A DNA stretch of 64,000 bases from NCBI RefSeq assembly GCF_008065155.1, contig NZ_CP042820.1, forward strand, positions 1 through 64,000, given 5' to 3'. The translations under genes were made by a program, and so were the position numbers. A model generated the notes under the pieces. It ran no database searches, was not told where the DNA came from, and was given only the letters and a program-made list of their open reading frames with translations. Every line of letters begins with the position of its first letter. Position 1 is the first letter of the stretch. Positions 43,075-51,902 of the stretch are shown piece after piece. The stretch comes from Octadecabacter sp. SW4. Lineage in GTDB: Bacteria > Pseudomonadota > Alphaproteobacteria > Rhodobacterales > Rhodobacteraceae.

Positions 43075-44093
43075 AACGCAGTATTCCAAGGTCGCTGGTC
43101 AGCAAGGCTACCAATCTCGATACAAACAAGGAACGTGCGAGCGGCTCCGAAGGCAGGACAGAATCGAGTGATGCTGTTTCGACTCCTTTCAAGGGGGCCG
43201 GCAGTGCCTGGAAATCAGGAGCGCTTGCGCAGTCGCAAGCTGCAGTAGAGCGAAGCAGAGCCGAGCTTTGTTTGGATATCCTCAACGGTCGCCATGAGAT
43301 AAGCCTGTCGCCAGATCAAATCTCCGATCCAATGGGAACCGACCGCCGACAAGACTGGATGTCCCAGGAAGCCTTCAGGTCTTTGGTAAACAGCATCGCT
43401 TCGAACGGGCAGGACACGCCCATTCTAGTGTGGCCGGAGGATCCGGATTGGCAGCCGGATCCGTTGGACCCGTCGAATATCGCGGGGGTTCCATTCGTGA
43501 TGCTGACAGGACGCCGCCGACTGGCTGCCGCGTCAGAGCTCGGTGTACCCCTTCGTGCAATACTTGCTCCGCCTGACGCGCGAAACGCTGAGAACAGCAA
43601 GTTTGAAATGTTGTTTCTGCGGTTTCGCGAGAATGAGGAGCGCGAGAATCTCAGCCCTTTTGAGCGATTGGTTTCGATTGGTGAAATGTATGAGACGCTG
43701 GCTTCTGGCGAAGAGAAACTGACAGCTGTGGCCTTCGCCAAGAAAATTGGTGTGCATGAGAGCCTAGTCTCGCGAGCACGGTCCGTTTTCGCTGCGCAGG
43801 ATCAAATCTTGAACACGTTCAAGAACGTCTACGACATGAGCTTTCGCGATTTACAGGGTGCCTTAGCGAGCTTGGAGAGAACGAACAAAGCCAAGCCAAA
43901 ACCAAAGACAAAGCCCCAAAAACTCACCGTAAAGCGCAAGGTGGGCAACCGAAATCTTTCGGTCACTTCCGTCGATGGAAACCTATCAATCAAGGTTGCA
44001 GGAGTGCCGATTGACCAAGAGCGTCTCGAAAAGCTTGGAGACTTAGTCGCAAGCTATTTGAACGTCGAAGACGCGGAGAAGGATACCGACTGA
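43071..44093 (+). CDS. repB: RepB, ParB-like centromere-binding protein of repABC
   Basis: A 340-residue RepB. The ParB/Sulfiredoxin-like nuclease domain includes SLVNSIASNGQDTPILVWPE and VMLTGRRRLAAASELG (about residues 103-160). The central helix-turn-helix is TAVAFAKKIGVHESLVSRAR (about residues 220-240). It binds parS and partners RepA. A parS-like palindrome lies within its own gene. The start overlaps the repA stop. Confidence 0.92.
   Translation: MKRSIPRSLVSKATNLDTNKERASGSEGRTESSDAVSTPFKGAGSAWKSGALAQSQAAVERSRAELCLDILNGRHEISLSPDQISDPMGTDRRQDWMSQEAFRSLVNSIASNGQDTPILVWPEDPDWQPDPLDPSNIAGVPFVMLTGRRRLAAASELGVPLRAILAPPDARNAENSKFEMLFLRFRENEERENLSPFERLVSIGEMYETLASGEEKLTAVAFAKKIGVHESLVSRARSVFAAQDQILNTFKNVYDMSFRDLQGALASLERTNKAKPKPKTKPQKLTVKRKVGNRNLSVTSVDGNLSIKVAGVPIDQERLEKLGDLVASYLNVEDAEKDTD
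43806..43825. repeat. second parS-like palindrome inside repB
   Basis: ATCTTGAACACGTTCAAGAA, an almost perfect palindrome that equals the centre of the 41549-41584 palindrome at 18 of 20 positions. Its presence in the coding sequence of the protein expected to bind it supports a parS role. Confidence 0.6.
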
Positions 44094-44168
44094 AGACAGC
44101 GTTGGTGAGATGTTCTTCGGAACGATGAGGCAAGGAGCAAAAAAGGAACGACAAGTGAATTAACGGCA

Positions 44169-44300
44169 AAAGAAAAGCCCCCAAGCGGTGTGGCCTGAGA
44201 GCTGATCTTAATGGTTTGGTCACCTTCAAGATAAGTCTCACAGGATTCACTGTCAACGACGAACGCTTCTGAGCGAACGGCTTTCTTTTGCCTCCACACA
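44169..44300 (-). ncRNA. probable countertranscribed RNA (incompatibility RNA)
   Basis: The repB-repC gap of repABC plasmids encodes a small antisense RNA that limits RepC synthesis. Here the minus strand ends in an imperfect hairpin, GCCACACCGCTTGGGGGC, followed by TTTTCTTTT (about 44169-44193), a rho-independent terminator in the expected place. The 5' end is estimated; no promoter was defined with certainty. Confidence 0.55.
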
Positions 44301-44320
44301 ACCGGAGGTGAGATACAGGC

Positions 44321-45601
44321 ATGAAACATACAGGTTGGCGCAAGCCGACACCGGGTCTTGGGATTGCTGAGCAGCTTGCCCAAGCCGGTGAACGGGTAGC
44401 AGTACCCAAGACGCGGGCATTTGTCGCGCTCAAGCGCGTTGGAGCGCATATCGGTCTGAAGGCCGGCGACATGATGCTCCTCGATACACTGGGGGCCTTC
44501 ACGCAGGCCCAGGACTGGGAGGAGGGGCAGCGCCCGATCGTCTGGGCCTCTAACGCCTATCTGATGGAACAGACCGGCTTCTCTCTGTCGGCACTGAAGC
44601 GTCATGCGCGGCGTCTGGCAGAGAACGGTGTGATCTCTTTCCAGGATAGCCCGAATGGCAAACGGTGGGGCCGCAGAGACGCTGAGGGGCGTATCGTCGA
44701 GGCCTACGGCTTCGATCTGTCGCCGCTTTCGGCTCGAGTCGAGGAGTTTGAAGAGCTGCAGGCCGAGTTGCAGGCCGAGCGCGAGCTCTGCCAGCGCTTG
44801 AAGCGTCAGATCACGGTTGCGCGCCGGATAATCCGCGCGCGGATCGAGGCGGCGGTAAGCGGCGCGTTGCGCGGGCCCTGGACGCAATTCACGGGTCTCT
44901 TCGAGGAGCTTCTGGACCGACTTCCGCGCCGCCATCAAGCCTCTGAACAACTGGAGCGACTACTGGCGTGGTTCAAGGAACTTCAGGAACGAGTCGAGGC
45001 GGCCTATCTCAAGGCGACTGGTGCGATAAACCCTGTGGAAAACACCGACAAAAATGACGCCCAAGTTATGAAGAAGACCCAAGAAATGAACCCCAGGGAG
45101 GTCATTTCTGAACCCCATATACTAATTACAAATCAACTTATTCCTGTAATAAGTAATTCCTCTGAAAAAGAGGAAGCGGCGGATGTCGTGCCCAATGCAC
45201 GACCCGAGGAGCGGGTTGATGGGGAACTGGAAGACTGGGTTGCAGAGGTGCGCAAGAAGCGAACCGCGCTTGACCTGCCAACAATCATGCAGGCCTGTCC
45301 AGAGTTCGCGTCCTGGGCGCGTAATATGGGCGGATTCCTGAAGGATTGGGGCGATCTGCATCGGGTTGCCGGGCAACTCAGGCCGATGATCGGGATTTCG
45401 GAGCATGCTTGGAACGTGGCTCAGGACCGAATGGGCACTCAGGTGGCCACGGCTGCGTTTGCACTTGTGTTCGAGAAGCACAGCGCGGGCGAGGTTGCTT
45501 CACCAGGCGGATATCTGCGCGGCATGGTCGAGAAAGCCGGGGCAGGGGAGCTGCATCTTGAGCGTAGCTTTTATGGCAGGCTCAGCGGGCAAGCGGCGTA
45601 A
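44321..45601 (+). CDS. repC: RepC replication initiator
   Basis: A 426-residue RepC, the initiator of repABC replicons. The N-terminal domain has DMMLLDTLGAFTQAQDWEEG and RPIVWASNAYLMEQTGFSLS with a winged helix SALKRHARRLAENGVISF; the middle is a coiled coil (about residues 140-175). The C-terminal domain starts near residue 305 and ends with the family block ASPGGYLRGMVEKAGAGELHL. The origin is normally within repC. The 227-bp gap to repB holds the antisense RNA. Confidence 0.95.
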   Translation: MKHTGWRKPTPGLGIAEQLAQAGERVAVPKTRAFVALKRVGAHIGLKAGDMMLLDTLGAFTQAQDWEEGQRPIVWASNAYLMEQTGFSLSALKRHARRLAENGVISFQDSPNGKRWGRRDAEGRIVEAYGFDLSPLSARVEEFEELQAELQAERELCQRLKRQITVARRIIRARIEAAVSGALRGPWTQFTGLFEELLDRLPRRHQASEQLERLLAWFKELQERVEAAYLKATGAINPVENTDKNDAQVMKKTQEMNPREVISEPHILITNQLIPVISNSSEKEEAADVVPNARPEERVDGELEDWVAEVRKKRTALDLPTIMQACPEFASWARNMGGFLKDWGDLHRVAGQLRPMIGISEHAWNVAQDRMGTQVATAAFALVFEKHSAGEVASPGGYLRGMVEKAGAGELHLERSFYGRLSGQAA

Positions 45602-45932
45602 GAGGGTAAGATTAAAAGATGTTACGCATCCGCAGATGTAGGCAGGGCTGTAGAAAAATATCTTGCCGATCTGCTGAATCTGCTAACTATCTGCCAAGTA
45701 ACGATAATTTAGCAACTTGTGCAAAATTTTGCCGATCCCCGTTGCCGATTTTGCGTCCCCAGATGCCTCTGCTGTTCCAAATCAATGGCTTCGACAAAAA
45801 CGCAGACATGGCGCGGTGTGGTGAGGATCCGCTGAAATTGGCCAGGACAGGGTCAATGCCCGAAAAAAGTGAAAGATGCCGTAATGGGGCTTTCGGCGAA
45901 TCGAGCACGTTTCGCTTGTTTGTCAGCATGAT
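45602..45932. other. intergenic stretch downstream of repC
   Basis: AT-rich in the first half (about 45610-45740). No gene, clear terminator or iteron array was recognised. It ends at the left direct repeat flanking the IS110 element. Confidence 0.45.
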
Positions 45933-45947
45933 CTGAAGTGCCGTTGC
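45933..45947 (+). repeat. 15-bp direct repeat, left of IS110 element
   Basis: CTGAAGTGCCGTTGC, repeated exactly at 47298-47312. The two copies bracket the IS110-family gene and its noncoding flanks. Confidence 0.7.
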
Positions 45948-46025
45948 CCTTGATGCGCCTGCAGCGCGTCTACGAGGTCGTATGTTTCCATGCGCCTCAA
46001 TTCCTAAGAATAGAAGGGCAACGAC

Positions 46026-47057
46026 ATGAATGTATTTATCGGATTGGATGTATCTCTGGCAAGCACGGCGATTTGTGTGCTGGGGCCGCAGGGGAAGGTT
46101 GTTGAGGAGTTGGAGGCAGCCAGCGAGCCTGAAGCGCTGGTGCGTGCGATGGCGTCATTGCCGTACGCGGTCGACGCGATCGGGCTCGAAGCCGGACCAC
46201 TGTCCCAATGGCTGAGCAAGGGCATCGAAGAGGCCGGATTTGACGTGGTCTTGATGGAAACGCGATTGGTGAAGGCCGCCTTGAAAGCCATGCCTATCAA
46301 GACCGATAGGCGCGATGCCCAGGGAATTGCTCGATTGTTGCAAATGGGTTGGTACAGGCCCGTGCACCGCAAATCCGTGTCCTCCCAGGAAATTCGCGCG
46401 TTGCTGTCGGCGCGCAAGTCTATTCAGCAGGCGATCATCAACATCGAACTCTCGATGAGGGGAGTGCTCAGGAACTTCGGCCTGAAGCTTGGGCATGTCA
46501 CCCGGGTAAGGTACGAGGCCCGGGTGAGGGAGCTGGTTGCCGACAATGACATCTTGTCCGCCTCGGCGTTGGCCCTTCTGCGGGCTCGGGGGCAGCTGAG
46601 GACAGAGCTGGCCAGCCTGGATGAAAAGGTCGTGGGGTTGGCGGAACATGACGATGTTTGCCGTCTCATGATGACAATGCCCGGTGTTGGCCCAATTGTT
46701 GCTTTGACCGTAAGATCCGCGATTGATGACCCGGCCCGCTTCGCGAAATCAAGGGATATCGGTCCTTGGGTCGGGCTGACGCCGAGGCGCACTCAATCCG
46801 GAGAGATGGACATTGTCGGGCAGATTACACGAGCGGGTGATCGAGGATTGCGATCGGCGTTGTATCAGGCCGCGACGATCTTGATGCACCGCGCAGCACC
46901 GAACTGGTTGCAGGCCTGGGCACTCAGAGTGGCGCACAGGCGTGGATCGAAACGGGCCCTGATTGCGCTCGCGCGCCGAATTGGCGTCATTTTGCATCGC
47001 ATGTGGATGGACGGTTCGCCGTTTCGCTTCACGCTGAACCCGGGCCCGACGGCCTAA
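46026..47057 (+). CDS. IS110-family transposase (DEDD recombinase)
   Basis: A 343-residue recombinase. The N-terminal RuvC-like DEDD domain has Asp8 (GLDVS), Glu55 (GLEAGPLSQWL) and Asp94/Asp97 (KTDRRDA). The C-terminal Tnp domain has MPGVGPIVALT and the catalytic-Ser block RRTQSGEMDIVGQITRAGDR (Ser258). A coiled region lies between. All catalytic residues are present, so the enzyme may be active. It sits between repC and the maintenance island. Confidence 0.93.
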   Translation: MNVFIGLDVSLASTAICVLGPQGKVVEELEAASEPEALVRAMASLPYAVDAIGLEAGPLSQWLSKGIEEAGFDVVLMETRLVKAALKAMPIKTDRRDAQGIARLLQMGWYRPVHRKSVSSQEIRALLSARKSIQQAIINIELSMRGVLRNFGLKLGHVTRVRYEARVRELVADNDILSASALALLRARGQLRTELASLDEKVVGLAEHDDVCRLMMTMPGVGPIVALTVRSAIDDPARFAKSRDIGPWVGLTPRRTQSGEMDIVGQITRAGDRGLRSALYQAATILMHRAAPNWLQAWALRVAHRRGSKRALIALARRIGVILHRMWMDGSPFRFTLNPGPTA

Positions 47058-47297
47058 GCGACACGCATCAAGGATTTTTCGTAACGGAGGCATGAACTGC
47101 AACTGACAACAGGTACGCAGAGGTCCCTTTTCGGGACGAGGTTCCTGGAGATGCCGTAAGGACACTGGCTATCAACACCTGTTGAATGCGCGTGAAAGAT
47201 GGGCACCCAGGACCAGATTTGAACCAGGCATAGAGTGGCAGCTTTGAGGCTGACTACGGACGGAAGAGCGAAGCCCGGGCAGGGGGAGCCCTCGGTC
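47058..47297 (+). ncRNA. candidate bridge-RNA region of the IS110 element
   Basis: A 240-bp noncoding 3' part with hairpin-forming segments, for example GAGGTCCC...GGGACGAGGTTCC near 47119-47145 and GGGAGCCCTCGG near 47284. IS1111-group elements encode their guide RNA after the transposase gene. The assignment is by position and layout only; no structure was computed. Confidence 0.35.
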
Positions 47298-47312
47298 CTG
47301 AAGTGCCGTTGC
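47298..47312 (+). repeat. 15-bp direct repeat, right of IS110 element
   Basis: Second copy of CTGAAGTGCCGTTGC. The bases beyond both copies differ, so the repeat length is exactly 15. Confidence 0.7.
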
Positions 47313-47531
47313 AGTGAAAAAGAAAAAGTAAGCTTTTGATTTTGTGTTTTAAACCCGGTGAAGAAAGAAATGTTCGCCGGAATTCTTGGCTTGCCGGAAA
47401 CCCTTGACAATGATCCGCCCCATTACGGAAGTGTCCTTCGGGTTTTGTGACTGACGGATGAGGGCCTTTGGGGTCCCTCAGATGGGTCCGGGCCGGATTC
47501 CGGTCTGCCGTTCCTGATGAGGGGCATTCCG

Positions 47532-48002
47532 ATGCAAACAGGTGTCTTGCGCGTGTTGCGCGCGACCGCTGCCTCGTGGTGGCGACACAAGGAACTACGC
47601 CGAACCGGCCAGACGGGCCAGGCACAGCAGCTCGAGCGCGAGACTGTCCTGCGTGATCTCGGCTATCTGAAGCAGGCGGCGTCATTGCCAAACGCGCATG
47701 TGATCTGCGGAGAGGGCGGGACATTCATCTATCTTGGTTGGACCACCGTGTCGAGTTTCGCACCGATCGAGCGCTTTCCCTTGGCCACTCTTGCGGTCGC
47801 ACGAGGGACCCCGTTCATCGATATCCGACCCGTCACCGATGTCATCGCCTTCGCGAACTTGCCGCGGGTGACGCGGGACGGATCGGACGACTCTGAACCC
47901 TGGGGGCCCGGCAGGTCCGTGTCGCTGACCGACTACATCGATATGGTCGAAAAGCTCGGTGCCAGGATCATCAACGATCCGCGGCCCCGTCAGTCAATCT
48001 GA
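47532..48002 (+). CDS. hypothetical plasmid protein
   Basis: A 156-residue protein from MQTGVLRVLRATAASWW, with AGGGG 8 bases before the ATG (an ATG 5 codons earlier is also open). Recognisable only as a soluble alpha/beta protein with HVICGEGGTFIYLGWTTVSS in the middle and a C-terminal segment SLTDYIDMVEKLGARI. It is 41 bp ahead of the ArdC-like gene, in the same direction, so probably part of the same plasmid-maintenance operon. Function unknown. Confidence 0.6.
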   Translation: MQTGVLRVLRATAASWWRHKELRRTGQTGQAQQLERETVLRDLGYLKQAASLPNAHVICGEGGTFIYLGWTTVSSFAPIERFPLATLAVARGTPFIDIRPVTDVIAFANLPRVTRDGSDDSEPWGPGRSVSLTDYIDMVEKLGARIINDPRPRQSI

Positions 48003-48042
48003 TCACCATTCCCTCTCACCAACACACGAAAGGACGCCAGCC

Positions 48043-48981
48043 ATGGCCCGATCCCGCACGCCCAAATTCGATGCCTCTGAGGTCATCACAAACGAAATCA
48101 TCCGCATCATCGAGCGCGGCGTGCTGCCGTGGCGAAAGCCCTGGACCGCAGGCGGCAGCTCTCGCCCCCTGCGCGTGGGCGGTGAACCCTACCAGGGAGT
48201 GAACAACTTCCTGCTGACGATGCGGACCGTGATGGCGGGCCACAGCTCACCTTTCTGGATGACGCTGCCGCAAGCCAATGCGTTGGACGCAAAGGTCCGC
48301 AAGGGCGAAAAGTCCTCTGTCGTCGTTTATTACGGTCAAAGCCGGAGAGACGCGGGCGGCGAGGACGACCGTAGCAGCGGGGATGATCACTCCGAGGAAG
48401 CCCGCATCTTCCGCTTCCAGAAATCCTACCGGGTGTTCAATGCCTGCCAGATCGAGGGCTTGCCCGACAGTTTCTACCCTGACCCGGAGCCCGTGCCCGA
48501 GCATCCGCCGTCCGAGCCCATCCCGCACATGCAGGCGTTTTTCGATGCTATCGACATCACGACTGTCTTCACAGGAACGGAAGCGTACTACCTGCCGCCC
48601 GTGGACAAGGTTTACATGCCGTCCATCACGCGGTTCCAGGACCCGCGCAATTTTTACGGGGTCTGGGCCCATGAGCTGGCCCATGCGACAAAAGCCCCCC
48701 ATCGACTGAACCGTGATTTCGGTCTCTCGAAGTTTGGCAACACCTCTTACGCGCGCGAGGAGATCGTCGCGGAGTTGACCTCGGTGTTCCTGGGACAAAC
48801 GCTCGGCTTCACGGCGCATACGCTCGAGATGAATGCCGCCTACCTCCATAACTGGTTGCGCGTCCTTCGGTCGGACAAGGGCGCGATCTTCCGGCACGCG
48901 GCTGATGCGCAGCGCGCCTGCGACTACCTGATCGCCAGATCGGAGGCGGGCAGGGCAGGGGACAGCGCCGAGGCCGCCTGA
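48043..48981 (+). CDS. ArdC-like antirestriction protein
   Basis: A 312-residue protein. The N-terminal domain (ITNEIIRIIERGVLPWRKPW, QGVNNFLLTM) is the single-stranded-DNA-binding ArdC/DUF1738 domain; the C-terminal part is a zincin-like metallopeptidase with HELAH at residues 210-214 and a downstream Glu in AREEIVAELTS. Characterised ArdC protects incoming DNA from type I restriction during conjugation. AAAGGA precedes the ATG. A charged insert (about residues 102-120) is variable. Confidence 0.88.
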   Translation: MARSRTPKFDASEVITNEIIRIIERGVLPWRKPWTAGGSSRPLRVGGEPYQGVNNFLLTMRTVMAGHSSPFWMTLPQANALDAKVRKGEKSSVVVYYGQSRRDAGGEDDRSSGDDHSEEARIFRFQKSYRVFNACQIEGLPDSFYPDPEPVPEHPPSEPIPHMQAFFDAIDITTVFTGTEAYYLPPVDKVYMPSITRFQDPRNFYGVWAHELAHATKAPHRLNRDFGLSKFGNTSYAREEIVAELTSVFLGQTLGFTAHTLEMNAAYLHNWLRVLRSDKGAIFRHAADAQRACDYLIARSEAGRAGDSAEAA

Positions 48982-49004
48982 CCACACAGAGAACGAAGAC
49001 TCGC

Positions 49005-49214
49005 ATGTCACGCAAGGAACCCAAGACGCTGCGGGTGGCCTGCTTCGAAGACGGCCGCCGCAAGATAATCACCTTCAAGCGCGGTGCCTATTGGTGGAGC
49101 CAGTCTGATGGCGCTTATCCGTTCTCGGCAGCGCTCGAGAGCATCAAAGAACAAGGCGGCTGGATCGAAACCATCCCTAACCCGAACTACAGAGTCAGAG
49201 GGCTGTTCGGATAA
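49005..49214 (+). CDS. small hypothetical protein
   Basis: A 69-residue protein, MSRKEPKTLRVACFEDGRRK then ITFKRGAYWWSQSDGAYPFS and WIETIPNPNYRVRG. Composition and codon use look real, and it lies 23 bp after the ArdC-like gene in the same direction. No domain recognised. Confidence 0.55.
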   Translation: MSRKEPKTLRVACFEDGRRKIITFKRGAYWWSQSDGAYPFSAALESIKEQGGWIETIPNPNYRVRGLFG

Positions 49215-49301
49215 GGCGCCTTCGGCCTCAATTCATCCGCCAGGCGGAAAAGTGAAAGCAGGCTTTGGGAAGGGTGTTTCAACTTCTCAAAGGAGATCCC
49301 C

Positions 49302-49691
49302 ATGGCCATGACCGTTCAACCCCAGCCAGATCGTCCCGACTCGACCGTGATCGCGGCGCAGAACGACGCGTTTCGCAAGCTCGCGTGCCTTGGAGTGCCG
49401 CCCGCGCAGCCCATCCAGGGCCGAATGCATGTCACTCGCGCGCTTATGGAGGCTGGTGACGGCTTCATGGCCGAGGCGGTGAAGGCGACCGGTGAGTTTG
49501 CCACATTCGAGCCTGAGAATGATCCCGAGGGATGGCATGATTTCGGGGCGGTCGAGATCCGGGGCGAGACCGTGTTCTGGAAAATCGACCTCTATGAAGC
49601 AGACTCGGATTTCCGCTACGGGGCTGAGACCCCGGACAATCCCGCCACCACCATGCGCGTGCTGACCATCATGCTGGCGCGCGACTGGTAG
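49302..49691 (+). CDS. DUF3768-domain protein
   Basis: A 129-residue protein of the DUF3768 family: IAAQNDAFRKLACLGVPPAQ, then DPEGWHDFGAVEIRGETVFW and KIDLYEADSDFRYGAETPDN with the C-terminal MRVLTIMLARDW. Small plasmid-borne protein of unknown function that often travels with ArdC and ParB-like genes. GGAGA lies upstream of the ATG. A terminator follows at 49731. Confidence 0.85.
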   Translation: MAMTVQPQPDRPDSTVIAAQNDAFRKLACLGVPPAQPIQGRMHVTRALMEAGDGFMAEAVKATGEFATFEPENDPEGWHDFGAVEIRGETVFWKIDLYEADSDFRYGAETPDNPATTMRVLTIMLARDW

Positions 49692-49730
49692 AAGGGCAGG
49701 GGACTCCTCCCCCTAACACCCCAACAAATG

Positions 49731-49768
49731 AAGGCCCGCTGGCCCTTTAAAGGGAGAGTGGGCCTTTT
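49731..49768 (+). terminator. rho-independent terminator
   Basis: Stem AAGGCCC (49731-49737) with GGGCCTT (49760-49766), inner stem CCCTTTAAAGGG, then TTTT. It separates the DUF3768 gene from the ParB-like gene. Confidence 0.7.
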
Positions 49769-49847
49769 GTCGTGGTGATCCCCGAAGCCGGGGATTGGTC
49801 ACGCGCACCTGCGCGGGCCGCATCTTACCCACCGAGAAGGATATCCC

Positions 49848-51830
49848 ATGACCACAAGCTTTGCCCCCCTCACCGTCGTGATTGGCGATCTGGTCCCGCA
49901 TCCCGCCAATGTGCGCAGCAAATCCCCGGAAACCTATGATCCTGAGAACATCGCCCATCTAAAGGCCAGCATCGCTGTGCTGGGCCTGCTCCAGCCGCTC
50001 CTCGTCCAGAAGATCGACGGCAAATACGCCGTCCTGGCCGGTGGCCGACGTCGTGCCGCGCTGAAGGAGCTGGTCGCCGACAAGGTCGCCAAGGGGTTCA
50101 CGGCGAAGACCAAGGTGGACTGCCGCCTCGTGCCGGAAGACTGCGACGTCACCACGGCACTGTCGCTCGCCGAGAACATCACCCAGGCGCCGATGAACGC
50201 AATCGACGAGTTCGAGGCCTTCGCCCGGATGATGGAGGTCGACGGCCAGACGCCTGAGACGATCGCCAAAACCTTCGGCACCACCGTGACCGCCGTGAAG
50301 GGCCGGTTGCGCTACGGGCTGATCCACCCCGATATCCGCGCCGCGGCCCGTTCCAAGGTGATCACGCTCGACACGATGAAGGCCTTCGCCGAGCACCCGA
50401 GCCAGGAGGTGCAGCGCGAGGTCTACGAGGCGCTCACCAAGGAAGACAGCTATCTGCAGGCCTATACCGTCCGGCAAGCGCTCAAATCCCGCGGCGTGCA
50501 GGTCAGCGACGATATCGGAGCCTTCGTGCGCGCGGACTACGAGGCCCTCGGCGGTGCTGTCGCGGCTGACCTTCTGGAAGAGCATTCCGTGCTCGAGGAT
50601 GCAGCACTGGTCGAGACCATCTTGCTCGAGAAGCTCGGTGCCGCTGCCGAAGAGGCCCGTATGAGGCTGGGCTTCGCCTGGGCCGATGCGATGGTGCGCT
50701 ATGATTACGCGACCATGGCCGACTATGGCCGCGTCTATCCCGGCCCGATCGTGCCGGATGCATCCGCCCAGAAGCGCATCGATGAGATCACTGCCGAGCT
50801 TGATAAACTGCAGCTCCAGATGGAGGATGAGGGGCTCGAGGACGGTGCCTACAATGCCCTTTACGAGCGCGTGGACGCTCTGGAAGAGGAAGCCCGCGAT
50901 CTGCAGGAGGCTTACAGCACCGAGGACCTCGCGCGGTCCGGGGTGATCGCGTCGTGGCAGGGTGGGCAGATCACGCTCCATGTTGGTCTCGTCCGCCCGG
51001 AAGACACCGTGAAAGAGGAGGGCGCGCGCGGCTCTTCGGCTAGCCCGACCGGGGAAGAGGCCCCGGACGCCGGCGAAATCACCTATCCAGCCTCACTGGC
51101 CGAGGACCTCAAGACCGAGCGGGCCATGGCCCTTGGCGCCGCGATGGCGCTGCATCCGGAAGCCACGCTCGATCTGACGCTCTTCAAGCTGGTGAGCGAC
51201 GTTCTGGCCAGCGGCATGAGTGTCACGCAGGCGATCAAGATCGATGCCCGCAAGGAATACCGCAACCACGCCAAGATGGACGAGATTGACGAGACCTCCC
51301 TCGCGCAGGTGGCCGCGGCGCATGATGTGCTGGACCTCTCGTGGCTCGATGATACCCGCCCGCCCGCCGATCAGTTCGCGGCGTTTCGCGCGCTGGAGGC
51401 CGGCGAGAAGGCCAAGCTCGTGGCCTATGCCACGGCCAGCACCACGCAGTCCTGCTTCGCGCGGGACCGCCAGCGCGACAGCCTGATGCATGCGTTCGAG
51501 ATCGAGATCATGCCCGATATCCGCGCGCATTGGACGCCGAACGCGGCGCTCTTCAATCGCTTCAAAAAGGCATGGCTCCTGAAGATCCTCGGCGAGGATC
51601 TGGGTCTGGCCCAGGAGGCGGTGACGCTGGCCTCGTCGAGCAAGAAGGAGATCGTGGCCTTCTGCGACAAGCTCTTTGCAGAGCCGTTCGCCACACTCAC
51701 GGACGCGCAGCGCGCTGCCGTAGCCGCCTGGTGCCCGCCGATGATGCAGACCGCCGGTGTCGTCTGTGATGAGGCGGAGCCCGCCTCGGAATCTCCCGAG
51801 CCTGACAGCGAGGTCGCGCAAGCGGCCTGA
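49848..51830 (+). CDS. large ParB/RepB-like nuclease-domain protein
   Basis: A 660-residue protein. The N-terminal ParB domain (about residues 8-95) has LVPHPANVRSK, LKASIAVLGLLQPLLV and VLAGGRRRAALKEL, followed by SLAENITQAPMNAIDEFEAF and a helix-turn-helix ETIAKTFGTTVTAVKGRLRY. The remaining 480 residues are acidic and include a coiled coil (about residues 305-355), a length far beyond partition ParBs. It is not next to a ParA. Such proteins are common in alphaproteobacterial plasmid islands and probably act in DNA processing rather than segregation, though this is inferred. Confidence 0.85.
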   Translation: MTTSFAPLTVVIGDLVPHPANVRSKSPETYDPENIAHLKASIAVLGLLQPLLVQKIDGKYAVLAGGRRRAALKELVADKVAKGFTAKTKVDCRLVPEDCDVTTALSLAENITQAPMNAIDEFEAFARMMEVDGQTPETIAKTFGTTVTAVKGRLRYGLIHPDIRAAARSKVITLDTMKAFAEHPSQEVQREVYEALTKEDSYLQAYTVRQALKSRGVQVSDDIGAFVRADYEALGGAVAADLLEEHSVLEDAALVETILLEKLGAAAEEARMRLGFAWADAMVRYDYATMADYGRVYPGPIVPDASAQKRIDEITAELDKLQLQMEDEGLEDGAYNALYERVDALEEEARDLQEAYSTEDLARSGVIASWQGGQITLHVGLVRPEDTVKEEGARGSSASPTGEEAPDAGEITYPASLAEDLKTERAMALGAAMALHPEATLDLTLFKLVSDVLASGMSVTQAIKIDARKEYRNHAKMDEIDETSLAQVAAAHDVLDLSWLDDTRPPADQFAAFRALEAGEKAKLVAYATASTTQSCFARDRQRDSLMHAFEIEIMPDIRAHWTPNAALFNRFKKAWLLKILGEDLGLAQEAVTLASSSKKEIVAFCDKLFAEPFATLTDAQRAAVAAWCPPMMQTAGVVCDEAEPASESPEPDSEVAQAA

Positions 51831-51902
51831 GTCCTCACGCGACCCGCGCGAGGCATTTCCCGCGCGGGTCGACCCTCCCACACCCAACCGAAAGACATCC
51901 CC

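Larger units (their letters stand above)
45948..47297 (+). mobile_element. IS110-family insertion sequence
   Basis: A roughly 1.35-kb element delimited here by the 15-bp direct repeats. The noncoding part is short on the left (78 bp before the gene) and long on the right (240 bp after it), the layout of the IS1111 subgroup. IS110 elements move through a circular intermediate guided by a structured noncoding RNA. Exact ends need comparison with other copies. Confidence 0.7.
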
